The notes below the pieces were generated by a model. It saw only the letters and a list, made by a program, of their open reading frames with translations, searched no databases and had not been told where the DNA came from. DNA of 64,000 nucleotides from Cladorhizidae sp. MBARI D1340-BT2 (taxonomy: Eukaryota; Porifera; Demospongiae; Poecilosclerida; Cladorhizidae): NCBI GenBank assembly GCA_028752905.1, contig JAQNBH010000003.1, positions 25,607,989 to 25,671,988 on the forward strand, in the 5' to 3' direction. Below, one piece after another: positions 38,724 through 52,600 of this stretch (positions within the stretch are counted from its first letter, which is position 1; each line of letters starts with the position of its first letter). The position numbers were made by a program, and so were the translations under genes.

Positions 38724-41700
38724 GTTTAGCATCAAGTAAGAGTACAATTCATAACTGCCCTAATTAACAAGACCAAAGTCCCAGATTTTGTCAACTGATA
38801 GAGAAGGCCCTTATCTGCAACATGTGAACAGATTATCAATAAATGTAGTGGTTTTTCACTGGCAGGCCACCGCTTTGGCAACTGGAAAACGCCAGGAAAA
38901 ATCACAAACCTTACCACTTCAAATCACCATAACTTACTAATACTTAGAGTACTCAAACTTTTGGCACGTACAAAAGACAGATGATTAGAAGGGCTATCCG
39001 GTGATATTAAAATTATCTTTTTTGGGTAAAGTATAGAAAAGTTATGAGCTTCACGGCAAAAAAAACAAGATTTACGGGGGGGAAATGAGAAACATATAGA
39101 CCAAATTAGGGCAAATATCAAGAACATGTTTAGCATCAAGTAAGAGTACAATTCATAACTGCCCTAATTAACAAGACCAAAGTCCCAGATTTTGTCAACT
39201 GATAGAGAAGGCCCTTATCTGCAAAATGTGAACAGATTATCAATAAATGTAGTGGTTTTTCACTGGCAGGCCACCGCTTTGGCAACTGGAAAACGCCAGG
39301 AAAAATCACAAACCTTACCACTTCAAATCACCATAACTTCCTAATACTTAGAGTACTCAAAATTTTGGCACGTACAAAAGACAGATGATTAGAAGGGCTA
39401 TCCGGTGATATTAAAATTATCTTTTTTGGGTAAAGTATAGAAAAGTTATGAGCTTCACGGCAAAAAAACAAGATTTTCGGGGGGAAAATGAGAAACATAT
39501 AGACCAAATTAGGGCAAATATCAAGAACATGTTTAGCATCAAGTAAGAGTACAATTCATAACTGCCCTAATTAACAAGACCAAAGTCCCAGATTTTGTCA
39601 ACTGATAGAGAAGGCCCTTATCTGCAAAATATGAACAGATTATCAATAAATGTAGTGGTTTTTCACTGGCAGGCCACCGCTTTGGCAACTGGAAAACGCC
39701 AGGAAAAATCACAAACCTTACCACTTCAAATCACCATAACTTACTAATACTTAGAGTACTCAAAATTTTGGCACGTACAAAAGACAGATGATTAGAAGGG
39801 CTATCCGGTGATATTAAAATTATCTTTTTTGGGTAAAGTATAGAAAAGTTATGAGCTTCACGGCAAAAAAACAAGATTTTCGGGGGGGAAATGAGAAACA
39901 TATAGACCAAATTAGGGCAAATATCAAGAACATGTTTAGCATCAAGTAAGAGTACAATTCATAACTGCCCTAATTAACAAGACCAAAGTCCCAGATTTTG
40001 TCAACTGATAGAGAAGGCCCTTATCTGCAAAATGTGAACAGATTATCAATAAATGTAGTGGTTTTTCACTGGCAGGCCACCGCTTTGGCAACTGGAAAAC
40101 GCCAGGAAAAATCACAAACCTTACCACTTCAAATCACCATAACTTGCTAATACTTAGAGTACTCAAAATTTTGACAAGTACAAAAGATAGATAATCAGAA
40201 GGGCTATCCGATGATATAAAAATTATCTTTTTTGGGTAAAGTGTAGAAAAGTTATGAGCTTCACGGCAAAAAAACAAGATTTTCGGGGGGAAAATGAGAA
40301 ACATATAGACCAAATTAGGGCAAATATCAAGAACATGTTTAGCATCAAGTAAGAGTACAATTCATAACTGCCCTAATTAACAAGACCAAAGTCCCAGATT
40401 TTGTCAACTGATAGAGAAGGCCCTTATCTGCAAAATGTGAACAGATTATCAATAAATGTAGTGGTTTTTCACTGGCAGGCCACCGCTTTGGCAACTGGAA
40501 AACGCCAGGAAAAATCACAAACCTTACCACTTCAAATCACCATAACTTGCTAATACTTAGAGTACTCAAAATTTTGGCACGTACAAAAGATAGATAATTA
40601 GAAGGGCTATCCGATAATATAAAAATTATCTTTTTTGGGTAAAGTGTATAATAGTTATGAGCTTCACGGCAAAAAAACAAGATTTTCGGGGGGAAAATGA
40701 GAAACATATAGACCAAATTAGGGCAAATATCAAGAACATGTTTAGCATCAAGTAAGAGTACAATTCATAACTGCCCTAATTAACAAGACCAAAGTCCCAG
40801 ATTTTGTCAACTGATAGAGAAGGCCCTTATCTGCAACATGTGAACAGATTATCAATAAATGTAGTGGTTTTTCACTGGCAGGCCACCGCTTTGGCAACTG
40901 GAAAACGCCAGGAAAAATCACAAACCTTACCACTTCAAATCACCATAACTTGCTAATACTTAGAGTACTCAAAATTTTGACAAGTACAAAAGATAGATAA
41001 TCAGAAGGGCTATCCGGTGATATAAAAATTATCTTTTTTGGGTAAAGTGTAGAAAAGTTATGAGCTTCACGGCAAAAAAACAAGATTTTCGGGGGGGAAA
41101 TGAGAAACATATAGACCAAATTAGGGCAAATATCAAGAACATGTTTAGCATCAAGTAAGAGTACAATTCATAACTGCCCTAATTAACAAGACCAAAGTCC
41201 CAGATTTTGTCAACTGATAGAGAAGGCCCTTATCTGCAAAATGTGAACAGATTATCAATAAATGTAGTGGTTTTTCACTGGCAGGCCACCGCTTTGGCAA
41301 CTGGAAAACGCCAGGAAAAATCACAAACCTTACCACTTCAAATCACCATAACTTGCTAATACTTAGAGTACTCAAAATTTTGACAAGTACAAAAGATAGA
41401 TAATCAGAAGGGCTATCCGATGATATAAAAATTATCTTTTTTGGGTAAAGTGTAGAAAAGTTATGAGCTTCACGGCAAAAAAACAAGATTTTCGGGGGGA
41501 AAATGAGAAACATATAGACCAAATTAGGGCAAATATCAAGAACATGTTTAGCATCAAGTAAGAGTACAATTCATAACTGCCCTAATTAACAAGACCAAAG
41601 TCCCAGATTTTGTCAACTGATAGAGAAGGCCCTTATCTGCAAAATGTGAACAGATTATCAATAAATGTAGTGGTTTTTCACTGGCAGGCCACCGCTTTGG

Positions 41701-43157
41701 CAACTGGAAAACGCCAGGAAAAATCACAAACCTTACCACTTCAAATCACCATAACTTGCTAATACTTAGAGTACTCAAAATTTTGGCACGTACAAAAGAT
41801 AGATAATTAGAAGGGCTATCCGATAATATAAAAATTATCTTTTTTGGGTAAAGTGTATAATAGTTATGAGCTTCACGGCAAAAAAACAAGATTTTCGGGG
41901 GGAAAATGAGAAACATATAGACCAAATTAGGGCAAATATCAAGAACATGTTTAGCATCAAGTAAGAGTACAATTCATAACTGCCCTAATTAACAAGACCA
42001 AAGTCCCAGATTTTGTCAACTGATAGAGAAGGCCCTTATCTGCAACATGTGAACAGATTATCAATAAATGTAGTGGTTTTTCACTGGCAGGCCACCGCTT
42101 TGGCAACTGGAAAACGCCAGGAAAAATCACAAACCTTACCACTTCAAATCACCATAACTTGCTAATACTTAGAGTACTCAAAATTTTGACAAGTACAAAA
42201 GATAGATAATCAGAAGGGCTATCCGATGATATAAAAATTATCTTTTTTGGGTAAAGTGTAGAAAAGTTATGAGCTTCACGGCAAAAAAACAAGATTTTCG
42301 GGGGGAAAATGAGAAACATATAGACCAAATTAGGGCAAATATCAAGAACATGTTTAGCATCAAGTAAGAGTACAATTCATAACTGCCCTAATTAACAAGA
42401 CCAAAGTCCCAGATTTTGTCAACTGATAGAGAAGGCCCTTATCTGCAAAATGTGAACAGATTATCAATAAATGTAGTGGTTTTTCACTGGCAGGCCACCG
42501 CTTTGGCAACTGGAAAACGCCAGGAAAAATCACAAACCTTACCACTTCAAATCACCATAACTTGCTAATACTTAGAGTACTCAAAATTTTGGCACGTACA
42601 AAAGATAGATAATTAGAAGGGCTATCCGATAATATAAAAATTATCTTTTTTGGGTAAAGTGTAGAATAGTTATGAGCTTCACGGCAAAAAAACAAGATTT
42701 TCGGGGGGAAAATGAGAAACATATAGACCAAATTAGGGCAAATATCAAGAACATGTTTAGCATCAAGTAAGAGTACAATTCATAACTGCCCTAATTAACA
42801 AGACCAAAGTCCCAGATTTTGTCAACTGATAGAGAAGGCCCTTATCTGCAAAATGTGAACAGATTATCAATAAATGTAGTGGTTTTTCACTGGCAGGCCA
42901 CCGCTTTGGCAACTGGAAAACGCCAGGAAAAATCACAAACCTTACCACTTCAAATCACCATAACTTCCTAATACTTAGAGTACTCAAAATTTTGGCACGT
43001 ACAAAAGACAGATAATTAGAAGGGCTATCCGGTGATATTAACATTATCTTTTTTAGGTAAAGTATAGAAAAGTTATGAGCTTCACGGCAAAAAAACAAGA
43101 TTTTCGGGGGGGAAATGAGAAACATATAGACCAAATTAGGGCAAATATCAAGAACAT
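38724..43157. repeat. 11-monomer HOR, copy 1 (begins with V-h)
   Basis: Monomers: 38724 V-h, 39128 F-b2, 39531 Y-b, 39934 F-a, 40337 F-z1, 40740 V-a (seven G, private CGGTGATATAAAAATT), 41143 F-a, 41546 F-z1, 41949 V-a, 42352 F-z2, 42755 F-e. The block is 4434 bp, one base longer than later copies because of its h monomer. It links the h-containing domain on its left to the pure 11-mers on its right. Confidence 0.9.
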
Positions 43158-46100
43158 GTTTAGCATCAAGTAAGAGTACAATTCATAACTGCCCTAATTA
43201 ACAAGACCAAAGTCCCAGATTTTGTCAACTGATAGAGAAGGCCCTTATCTGCAACATGTGAACAGATTATCAATAAATGTAGTGGTTTTTCACTGGCAGG
43301 CCACCGCTTTGGCAACTGGAAAACGCCAGGAAAAATCACAAACCTTACCACTTCAAATCACCATAACTTGCTAATACTTAGAGTACTCAAAATTTTGACA
43401 AGTACAAAAGATAGATAATCAGAAGGGCTATCCGATGATATAAAAATTATCTTTTTTGGGTAAAGTGTAGAAAAGTTATGAGCTTCACGGCAAAAAAACA
43501 AGATTTTCGGGGGGAAAATGAGAAACATATAGACCAAATTAGGGCAAATATCAAGAACATGTTTAGCATCAAGTAAGAGTACAATTCATAACTGCCCTAA
43601 TTAACAAGACCAAAGTCCCAGATTTTGTCAACTGATAGAGAAGGCCCTTATCTGCAAAATGTGAACAGATTATCAATAAATGTAGTGGTTTTTCACTGGC
43701 AGGCCACCGCTTTGGCAACTGGAAAACGCCAGGAAAAATCACAAACCTTACCACTTCAAATCACCATAACTTCCTAATACTTAGAGTACTCAAAATTTTG
43801 GCACGTACAAAAGACAGATGATTAGAAGGGCTATCCGGTGATATTAAAATTATCTTTTTTGGGTAAAGTATAGAAAAGTTATGAGCTTCACGGCAAAAAA
43901 ACAAGATTTTCGGGGGGAAAATGAGAAACATATAGACCAAATTAGGGCAAATATCAAGAACATGTTTAGCATCAAGTAAGAGTACAATTCATAACTGCCC
44001 TAATTAACAAGACCAAAGTCCCAGATTTTGTCAACTGATAGAGAAGGCCCTTATCTGCAAAATATGAACAGATTATCAATAAATGTAGTGGTTTTTCACT
44101 GGCAGGCCACCGCTTTGGCAACTGGAAAACGCCAGGAAAAATCACAAACCTTACCACTTCAAATCACCATAACTTACTAATACTTAGAGTACTCAAAATT
44201 TTGGCACGTACAAAAGACAGATGATTAGAAGGGCTATCCGGTGATATTAAAATTATCTTTTTTGGGTAAAGTATAGAAAAGTTATGAGCTTCACGGCAAA
44301 AAAACAAGATTTTCGGGGGGGAAATGAGAAACATATAGACCAAATTAGGGCAAATATCAAGAACATGTTTAGCATCAAGTAAGAGTACAATTCATAACTG
44401 CCCTAATTAACAAGACCAAAGTCCCAGATTTTGTCAACTGATAGAGAAGGCCCTTATCTGCAAAATGTGAACAGATTATCAATAAATGTAGTGGTTTTTC
44501 ACTGGCAGGCCACCGCTTTGGCAACTGGAAAACGCCAGGAAAAATCACAAACCTTACCACTTCAAATCACCATAACTTGCTAATACTTAGAGTACTCAAA
44601 ATTTTGACAAGTACAAAAGATAGATAATCAGAAGGGCTATCCGATGATATAAAAATTATCTTTTTTGGGTAAAGTGTAGAAAAGTTATGAGCTTCACGGC
44701 AAAAAAACAAGATTTTCGGGGGGAAAATGAGAAACATATAGACCAAATTAGGGCAAATATCAAGAACATGTTTAGCATCAAGTAAGAGTACAATTCATAA
44801 CTGCCCTAATTAACAAGACCAAAGTCCCAGATTTTGTCAACTGATAGAGAAGGCCCTTATCTGCAAAATGTGAACAGATTATCAATAAATGTAGTGGTTT
44901 TTCACTGGCAGGCCACCGCTTTGGCAACTGGAAAACGCCAGGAAAAATCACAAACCTTACCACTTCAAATCACCATAACTTGCTAATACTTAGAGTACTC
45001 AAAATTTTGGCACGTACAAAAGATAGATAATTAGAAGGGCTATCCGATAATATAAAAATTATCTTTTTTGGGTAAAGTGTATAATAGTTATGAGCTTCAC
45101 GGCAAAAAAACAAGATTTTCGGGGGGAAAATGAGAAACATATAGACCAAATTAGGGCAAATATCAAGAACATGTTTAGCATCAAGTAAGAGTACAATTCA
45201 TAACTGCCCTAATTAACAAGACCAAAGTCCCAGATTTTGTCAACTGATAGAGAAGGCCCTTATCTGCAACATGTGAACAGATTATCAATAAATGTAGTGG
45301 TTTTTCACTGGCAGGCCACCGCTTTGGCAACTGGAAAACGCCAGGAAAAATCACAAACCTTACCACTTCAAATCACCATAACTTGCTAATACTTAGAGTA
45401 CTCAAAATTTTGACAAGTACAAAAGATAGATAATCAGAAGGGCTATCCGATGATATAAAAATTATCTTTTTTGGGTAAAGTGTAGAAAAGTTATGAGCTT
45501 CACGGCAAAAAAACAAGATTTTCGGGGGGGAAATGAGAAACATATAGACCAAATTAGGGCAAATATCAAGAACATGTTTAGCATCAAGTAAGAGTACAAT
45601 TCATAACTGCCCTAATTAACAAGACCAAAGTCCCAGATTTTGTCAACTGATAGAGAAGGCCCTTATCTGCAAAATGTGAACAGATTATCAATAAATGTAG
45701 TGGTTTTTCACTGGCAGGCCACCGCTTTGGCAACTGGAAAACGCCAGGAAAAATCACAAACCTTACCACTTCAAATCACCATAACTTGCTAATACTTAGA
45801 GTACTCAAAATTTTGACAAGTACAAAAGATAGATAATCAGAAGGGCTATCCGATGATATAAAAATTATCTTTTTTGGGTAAAGTGTAGAAAAGTTATGAG
45901 CTTCACGGCAAAAAAACAAGATTTTCGGGGGGAAAATGAGAAACATATAGACCAAATTAGGGCAAATATCAAGAACATGTTTAGCATCAAGTAAGAGTAC
46001 AATTCATAACTGCCCTAATTAACAAGACCAAAGTCCCAGATTTTGTCAACTGATAGAGAAGGCCCTTATCTGCAAAATGTGAACAGATTATCAATAAATG

Positions 46101-47590
46101 TAGTGGTTTTTCACTGGCAGGCCACCGCTTTGGCAACTGGAAAACGCCAGGAAAAATCACAAACCTTACCACTTCAAATCACCATAACTTGCTAATACTT
46201 AGAGTACTCAAAATTTTGGCACGTACAAAAGATAGATAATTAGAAGGGCTATCCGATAATATAAAAATTATCTTTTTTGGGTAAAGTGTATAATAGTTAT
46301 GAGCTTCACGGCAAAAAAACAAGATTTTCGGGGGGAAAATGAGAAACATATAGACCAAATTAGGGCAAATATCAAGAACATGTTTAGCATCAAGTAAGAG
46401 TACAATTCATAACTGCCCTAATTAACAAGACCAAAGTCCCAGATTTTGTCAACTGATAGAGAAGGCCCTTATCTGCAACATGTGAACAGATTATCAATAA
46501 ATGTAGTGGTTTTTCACTGGCAGGCCACCGCTTTGGCAACTGGAAAACGCCAGGAAAAATCACAAACCTTACCACTTCAAATCACCATAACTTGCTAATA
46601 CTTAGAGTACTCAAAATTTTGACAAGTACAAAAGATAGATAATCAGAAGGGCTATCCGATGATATAAAAATTATCTTTTTTGGGTAAAGTGTAGAAAAGT
46701 TATGAGCTTCACGGCAAAAAAACAAGATTTTCGGGGGGAAAATGAGAAACATATAGACCAAATTAGGGCAAATATCAAGAACATGTTTAGCATCAAGTAA
46801 GAGTACAATTCATAACTGCCCTAATTAACAAGACCAAAGTCCCAGATTTTGTCAACTGATAGAGAAGGCCCTTATCTGCAAAATGTGAACAGATTATCAA
46901 TAAATGTAGTGGTTTTTCACTGGCAGGCCACCGCTTTGGCAACTGGAAAACGCCAGGAAAAATCACAAACCTTACCACTTCAAATCACCATAACTTGCTA
47001 ATACTTAGAGTACTCAAAATTTTGGCACGTACAAAAGATAGATAATTAGAAGGGCTATCCGATAATATAAAAATTATCTTTTTTGGGTAAAGTGTAGAAT
47101 AGTTATGAGCTTCACGGCAAAAAAACAAGATTTTCGGGGGGAAAATGAGAAACATATAGACCAAATTAGGGCAAATATCAAGAACATGTTTAGCATCAAG
47201 TAAGAGTACAATTCATAACTGCCCTAATTAACAAGACCAAAGTCCCAGATTTTGTCAACTGATAGAGAAGGCCCTTATCTGCAAAATGTGAACAGATTAT
47301 CAATAAATGTAGTGGTTTTTCACTGGCAGGCCACCGCTTTGGCAACTGGAAAACGCCAGGAAAAATCACAAACCTTACCACTTCAAATCACCATAACTTC
47401 CTAATACTTAGAGTACTCAAAATTTTGGCACGTACAAAAGACAGATAATTAGAAGGGCTATCCGGTGATATTAACATTATCTTTTTTAGGTAAAGTATAG
47501 AAAAGTTATGAGCTTCACGGCAAAAAAACAAGATTTTCGGGGGGGAAATGAGAAACATATAGACCAAATTAGGGCAAATATCAAGAACAT
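43158..47590. repeat. 11-monomer HOR, copy 2
   Basis: Monomers: 43158 V-a, 43561 F-b2, 43964 Y-b, 44367 F-a, 44770 F-z1, 45173 V-a (seven G), 45576 F-a, 45979 F-z1, 46382 V-a, 46785 F-z2, 47188 F-e. The block is 4433 bp. It differs from copy 1 mainly in its first monomer, where class a replaces class h. It splits into a pentamer and two trimers (5+3+3). Confidence 0.92.
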
Positions 47591-49605
47591 GTTTAGCATC
47601 AAGTAAGAGTACAATTCATAACTGCCCTAATTAACAAGACCAAAGTCCCAGATTTTGTCAACTGATAGAGAAGGCCCTTATCTGCAACATGTGAACAGAT
47701 TATCAATAAATGTAGTGGTTTTTCACTGGCAGGCCACCGCTTTGGCAACTGGAAAACGCCAGGAAAAATCACAAACCTTACCACTTCAAATCACCATAAC
47801 TTGCTAATACTTAGAGTACTCAAAATTTTGACAAGTACAAAAGATAGATAATCAGAAGGGCTATCCGATGATATAAAAATTATCTTTTTTGGGTAAAGTG
47901 TAGAAAAGTTATGAGCTTCACGGCAAAAAAACAAGATTTTCGGGGGGAAAATGAGAAACATATAGACCAAATTAGGGCAAATATCAAGAACATGTTTAGC
48001 ATCAAGTAAGAGTACAATTCATAACTGCCCTAATTAACAAGACCAAAGTCCCAGATTTTGTCAACTGATAGAGAAGGCCCTTATCTGCAAAATGTGAACA
48101 GATTATCAATAAATGTAGTGGTTTTTCACTGGCAGGCCACCGCTTTGGCAACTGGAAAACGCCAGGAAAAATCACAAACCTTACCACTTCAAATCACCAT
48201 AACTTGCTAATACTTAGAGTACTCAAAATTTTGGCACGTACAAAAGATAGATAATTAGAAGGGCTATCCGATAATATAAAAATTATCTTTTTTGGGTAAA
48301 GTGTATAATAGTTATGAGCTTCACGGCAAAAAAACAAGATTTTCGGGGGGAAAATGAGAAACATATAGACCAAATTAGGGCAAATATCAAGAACATGTTT
48401 AGCATCAAGTAAGAGTACAATTCATAACTGCCCTAATTAACAAGACCAAAGTCCCAGATTTTGTCAACTGATAGAGAAGGCCCTTATCTGCAACATGTGA
48501 ACAGATTATCAATAAATGTAGTGGTTTTTCACTGGCAGGCCACCGCTTTGGCAACTGGAAAACGCCAGGAAAAATCACAAACCTTACCACTTCAAATCAC
48601 CATAACTTGCTAATACTTAGAGTACTCAAAATTTTGACAAGTACAAAAGATAGATAATCAGAAGGGCTATCCGATGATATAAAAATTATCTTTTTTGGGT
48701 AAAGTGTAGAAAAGTTATGAGCTTCACGGCAAAAAAACAAGATTTTCGGGGGGAAAATGAGAAACATATAGACCAAATTAGGGCAAATATCAAGAACATG
48801 TTTAGCATCAAGTAAGAGTACAATTCATAACTGCCCTAATTAACAAGACCAAAGTCCCAGATTTTGTCAACTGATAGAGAAGGCCCTTATCTGCAAAATG
48901 TGAACAGATTATCAATAAATGTAGTGGTTTTTCACTGGCAGGCCACCGCTTTGGCAACTGGAAAACGCCAGGAAAAATCACAAACCTTACCACTTCAAAT
49001 CACCATAACTTGCTAATACTTAGAGTACTCAAAATTTTGGCACGTACAAAAGATAGATAATTAGAAGGGCTATCCGATAATATAAAAATTATCTTTTTTG
49101 GGTAAAGTGTAGAATAGTTATGAGCTTCACGGCAAAAAAACAAGATTTTCGGGGGGAAAATGAGAAACATATAGACCAAATTAGGGCAAATATCAAGAAC
49201 ATGTTTAGCATCAAGTAAGAGTACAATTCATAACTGCCCTAATTAACAAGACCAAAGTCCCAGATTTTGTCAACTGATAGAGAAGGCCCTTATCTGCAAA
49301 ATGTGAACAGATTATCAATAAATGTAGTGGTTTTTCACTGGCAGGCCACCGCTTTGGCAACTGGAAAACGCCAGGAAAAATCACAAACCTTACCACTTCA
49401 AATCACCATAACTTCCTAATACTTAGAGTACTCAAAATTTTGGCACGTACAAAAGACAGATAATTAGAAGGGCTATCCGGTGATATTAACATTATCTTTT
49501 TTAGGTAAAGTATAGAAAAGTTATGAGCTTCACGGCAAAAAAACAAGATTTTCGGGGGGGAAATGAGAAACATATAGACCAAATTAGGGCAAATATCAAG
49601 AACAT
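47591..49605. repeat. Partial HOR block (5 monomers)
   Basis: Monomers: 47591 V-a (six G), 47994 F-z1, 48397 V-a, 48800 F-z2, 49203 F-e. The last three are the standard V-a, F-z2, F-e trimer. The first two look like the middle trimer (V-a with seven G, F-a, F-z1) with the V core joined to the six-G tail of the F-a monomer, which loses one repeat. The block is 2015 bp. Confidence 0.85.
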
Positions 49606-52600
49606 GTTTAGCATCAAGTAAGAGTACAATTCATAACTGCCCTAATTAACAAGACCAAAGTCCCAGATTTTGTCAACTGATAGAGAAGGCCCTTATCTGC
49701 AACATGTGAACAGATTATCAATAAATGTAGTGGTTTTTCACTGGCAGGCCACCGCTTTGGCAACTGGAAAACGCCAGGAAAAATCACAAACCTTACCACT
49801 TCAAATCACCATAACTTGCTAATACTTAGAGTACTCAAAATTTTGACAAGTACAAAAGATAGATAATCAGAAGGGCTATCCGATGATATAAAAATTATCT
49901 TTTTTGGGTAAAGTGTAGAAAAGTTATGAGCTTCACGGCAAAAAAACAAGATTTTCGGGGGGAAAATGAGAAACATATAGACCAAATTAGGGCAAATATC
50001 AAGAACATGTTTAGCATCAAGTAAGAGTACAATTCATAACTGCCCTAATTAACAAGACCAAAGTCCCAGATTTTGTCAACTGATAGAGAAGGCCCTTATC
50101 TGCAAAATGTGAACAGATTATCAATAAATGTAGTGGTTTTTCACTGGCAGGCCACCGCTTTGGCAACTGGAAAACGCCAGGAAAAATCACAAACCTTACC
50201 ACTTCAAATCACCATAACTTCCTAATACTTAGAGTACTCAAAATTTTGGCACGTACAAAAGACAGATGATTAGAAGGGCTATCCGGTGATATTAAAATTA
50301 TCTTTTTTGGGTAAAGTATAGAAAAGTTATGAGCTTCACGGCAAAAAAACAAGATTTTCGGGGGGAAAATGAGAAACATATAGACCAAATTAGGGCAAAT
50401 ATCAAGAACATGTTTAGCATCAAGTAAGAGTACAATTCATAACTGCCCTAATTAACAAGACCAAAGTCCCAGATTTTGTCAACTGATAGAGAAGGCCCTT
50501 ATCTGCAAAATATGAACAGATTATCAATAAATGTAGTGGTTTTTCACTGGCAGGCCACCGCTTTGGCAACTGGAAAACGCCAGGAAAAATCACAAACCTT
50601 ACCACTTCAAATCACCATAACTTACTAATACTTAGAGTACTCAAAATTTTGGCACGTACAAAAGACAGATGATTAGAAGGGCTATCCGGTGATATTAAAA
50701 TTATCTTTTTTGGGTAAAGTATAGAAAAGTTATGAGCTTCACGGCAAAAAAACAAGATTTTCGGGGGGGAAATGAGAAACATATAGACCAAATTAGGGCA
50801 AATATCAAGAACATGTTTAGCATCAAGTAAGAGTACAATTCATAACTGCCCTAATTAACAAGACCAAAGTCCCAGATTTTGTCAACTGATAGAGAAGGCC
50901 CTTATCTGCAAAATGTGAACAGATTATCAATAAATGTAGTGGTTTTTCACTGGCAGGCCACCGCTTTGGCAACTGGAAAACGCCAGGAAAAATCACAAAC
51001 CTTACCACTTCAAATCACCATAACTTGCTAATACTTAGAGTACTCAAAATTTTGACAAGTACAAAAGATAGATAATCAGAAGGGCTATCCGATGATATAA
51101 AAATTATCTTTTTTGGGTAAAGTGTAGAAAAGTTATGAGCTTCACGGCAAAAAAACAAGATTTTCGGGGGGAAAATGAGAAACATATAGACCAAATTAGG
51201 GCAAATATCAAGAACATGTTTAGCATCAAGTAAGAGTACAATTCATAACTGCCCTAATTAACAAGACCAAAGTCCCAGATTTTGTCAACTGATAGAGAAG
51301 GCCCTTATCTGCAAAATGTGAACAGATTATCAATAAATGTAGTGGTTTTTCACTGGCAGGCCACCGCTTTGGCAACTGGAAAACGCCAGGAAAAATCACA
51401 AACCTTACCACTTCAAATCACCATAACTTGCTAATACTTAGAGTACTCAAAATTTTGGCACGTACAAAAGATAGATAATTAGAAGGGCTATCCGATAATA
51501 TAAAAATTATCTTTTTTGGGTAAAGTGTATAATAGTTATGAGCTTCACGGCAAAAAAACAAGATTTTCGGGGGGAAAATGAGAAACATATAGACCAAATT
51601 AGGGCAAATATCAAGAACATGTTTAGCATCAAGTAAGAGTACAATTCATAACTGCCCTAATTAACAAGACCAAAGTCCCAGATTTTGTCAACTGATAGAG
51701 AAGGCCCTTATCTGCAACATGTGAACAGATTATCAATAAATGTAGTGGTTTTTCACTGGCAGGCCACCGCTTTGGCAACTGGAAAACGCCAGGAAAAATC
51801 ACAAACCTTACCACTTCAAATCACCATAACTTGCTAATACTTAGAGTACTCAAAATTTTGACAAGTACAAAAGATAGATAATCAGAAGGGCTATCCGATG
51901 ATATAAAAATTATCTTTTTTGGGTAAAGTGTAGAAAAGTTATGAGCTTCACGGCAAAAAAACAAGATTTTCGGGGGGGAAATGAGAAACATATAGACCAA
52001 ATTAGGGCAAATATCAAGAACATGTTTAGCATCAAGTAAGAGTACAATTCATAACTGCCCTAATTAACAAGACCAAAGTCCCAGATTTTGTCAACTGATA
52101 GAGAAGGCCCTTATCTGCAAAATGTGAACAGATTATCAATAAATGTAGTGGTTTTTCACTGGCAGGCCACCGCTTTGGCAACTGGAAAACGCCAGGAAAA
52201 ATCACAAACCTTACCACTTCAAATCACCATAACTTGCTAATACTTAGAGTACTCAAAATTTTGACAAGTACAAAAGATAGATAATCAGAAGGGCTATCCG
52301 ATGATATAAAAATTATCTTTTTTGGGTAAAGTGTAGAAAAGTTATGAGCTTCACGGCAAAAAAACAAGATTTTCGGGGGGAAAATGAGAAACATATAGAC
52401 CAAATTAGGGCAAATATCAAGAACATGTTTAGCATCAAGTAAGAGTACAATTCATAACTGCCCTAATTAACAAGACCAAAGTCCCAGATTTTGTCAACTG
52501 ATAGAGAAGGCCCTTATCTGCAAAATGTGAACAGATTATCAATAAATGTAGTGGTTTTTCACTGGCAGGCCACCGCTTTGGCAACTGGAAAACGCCAGGA

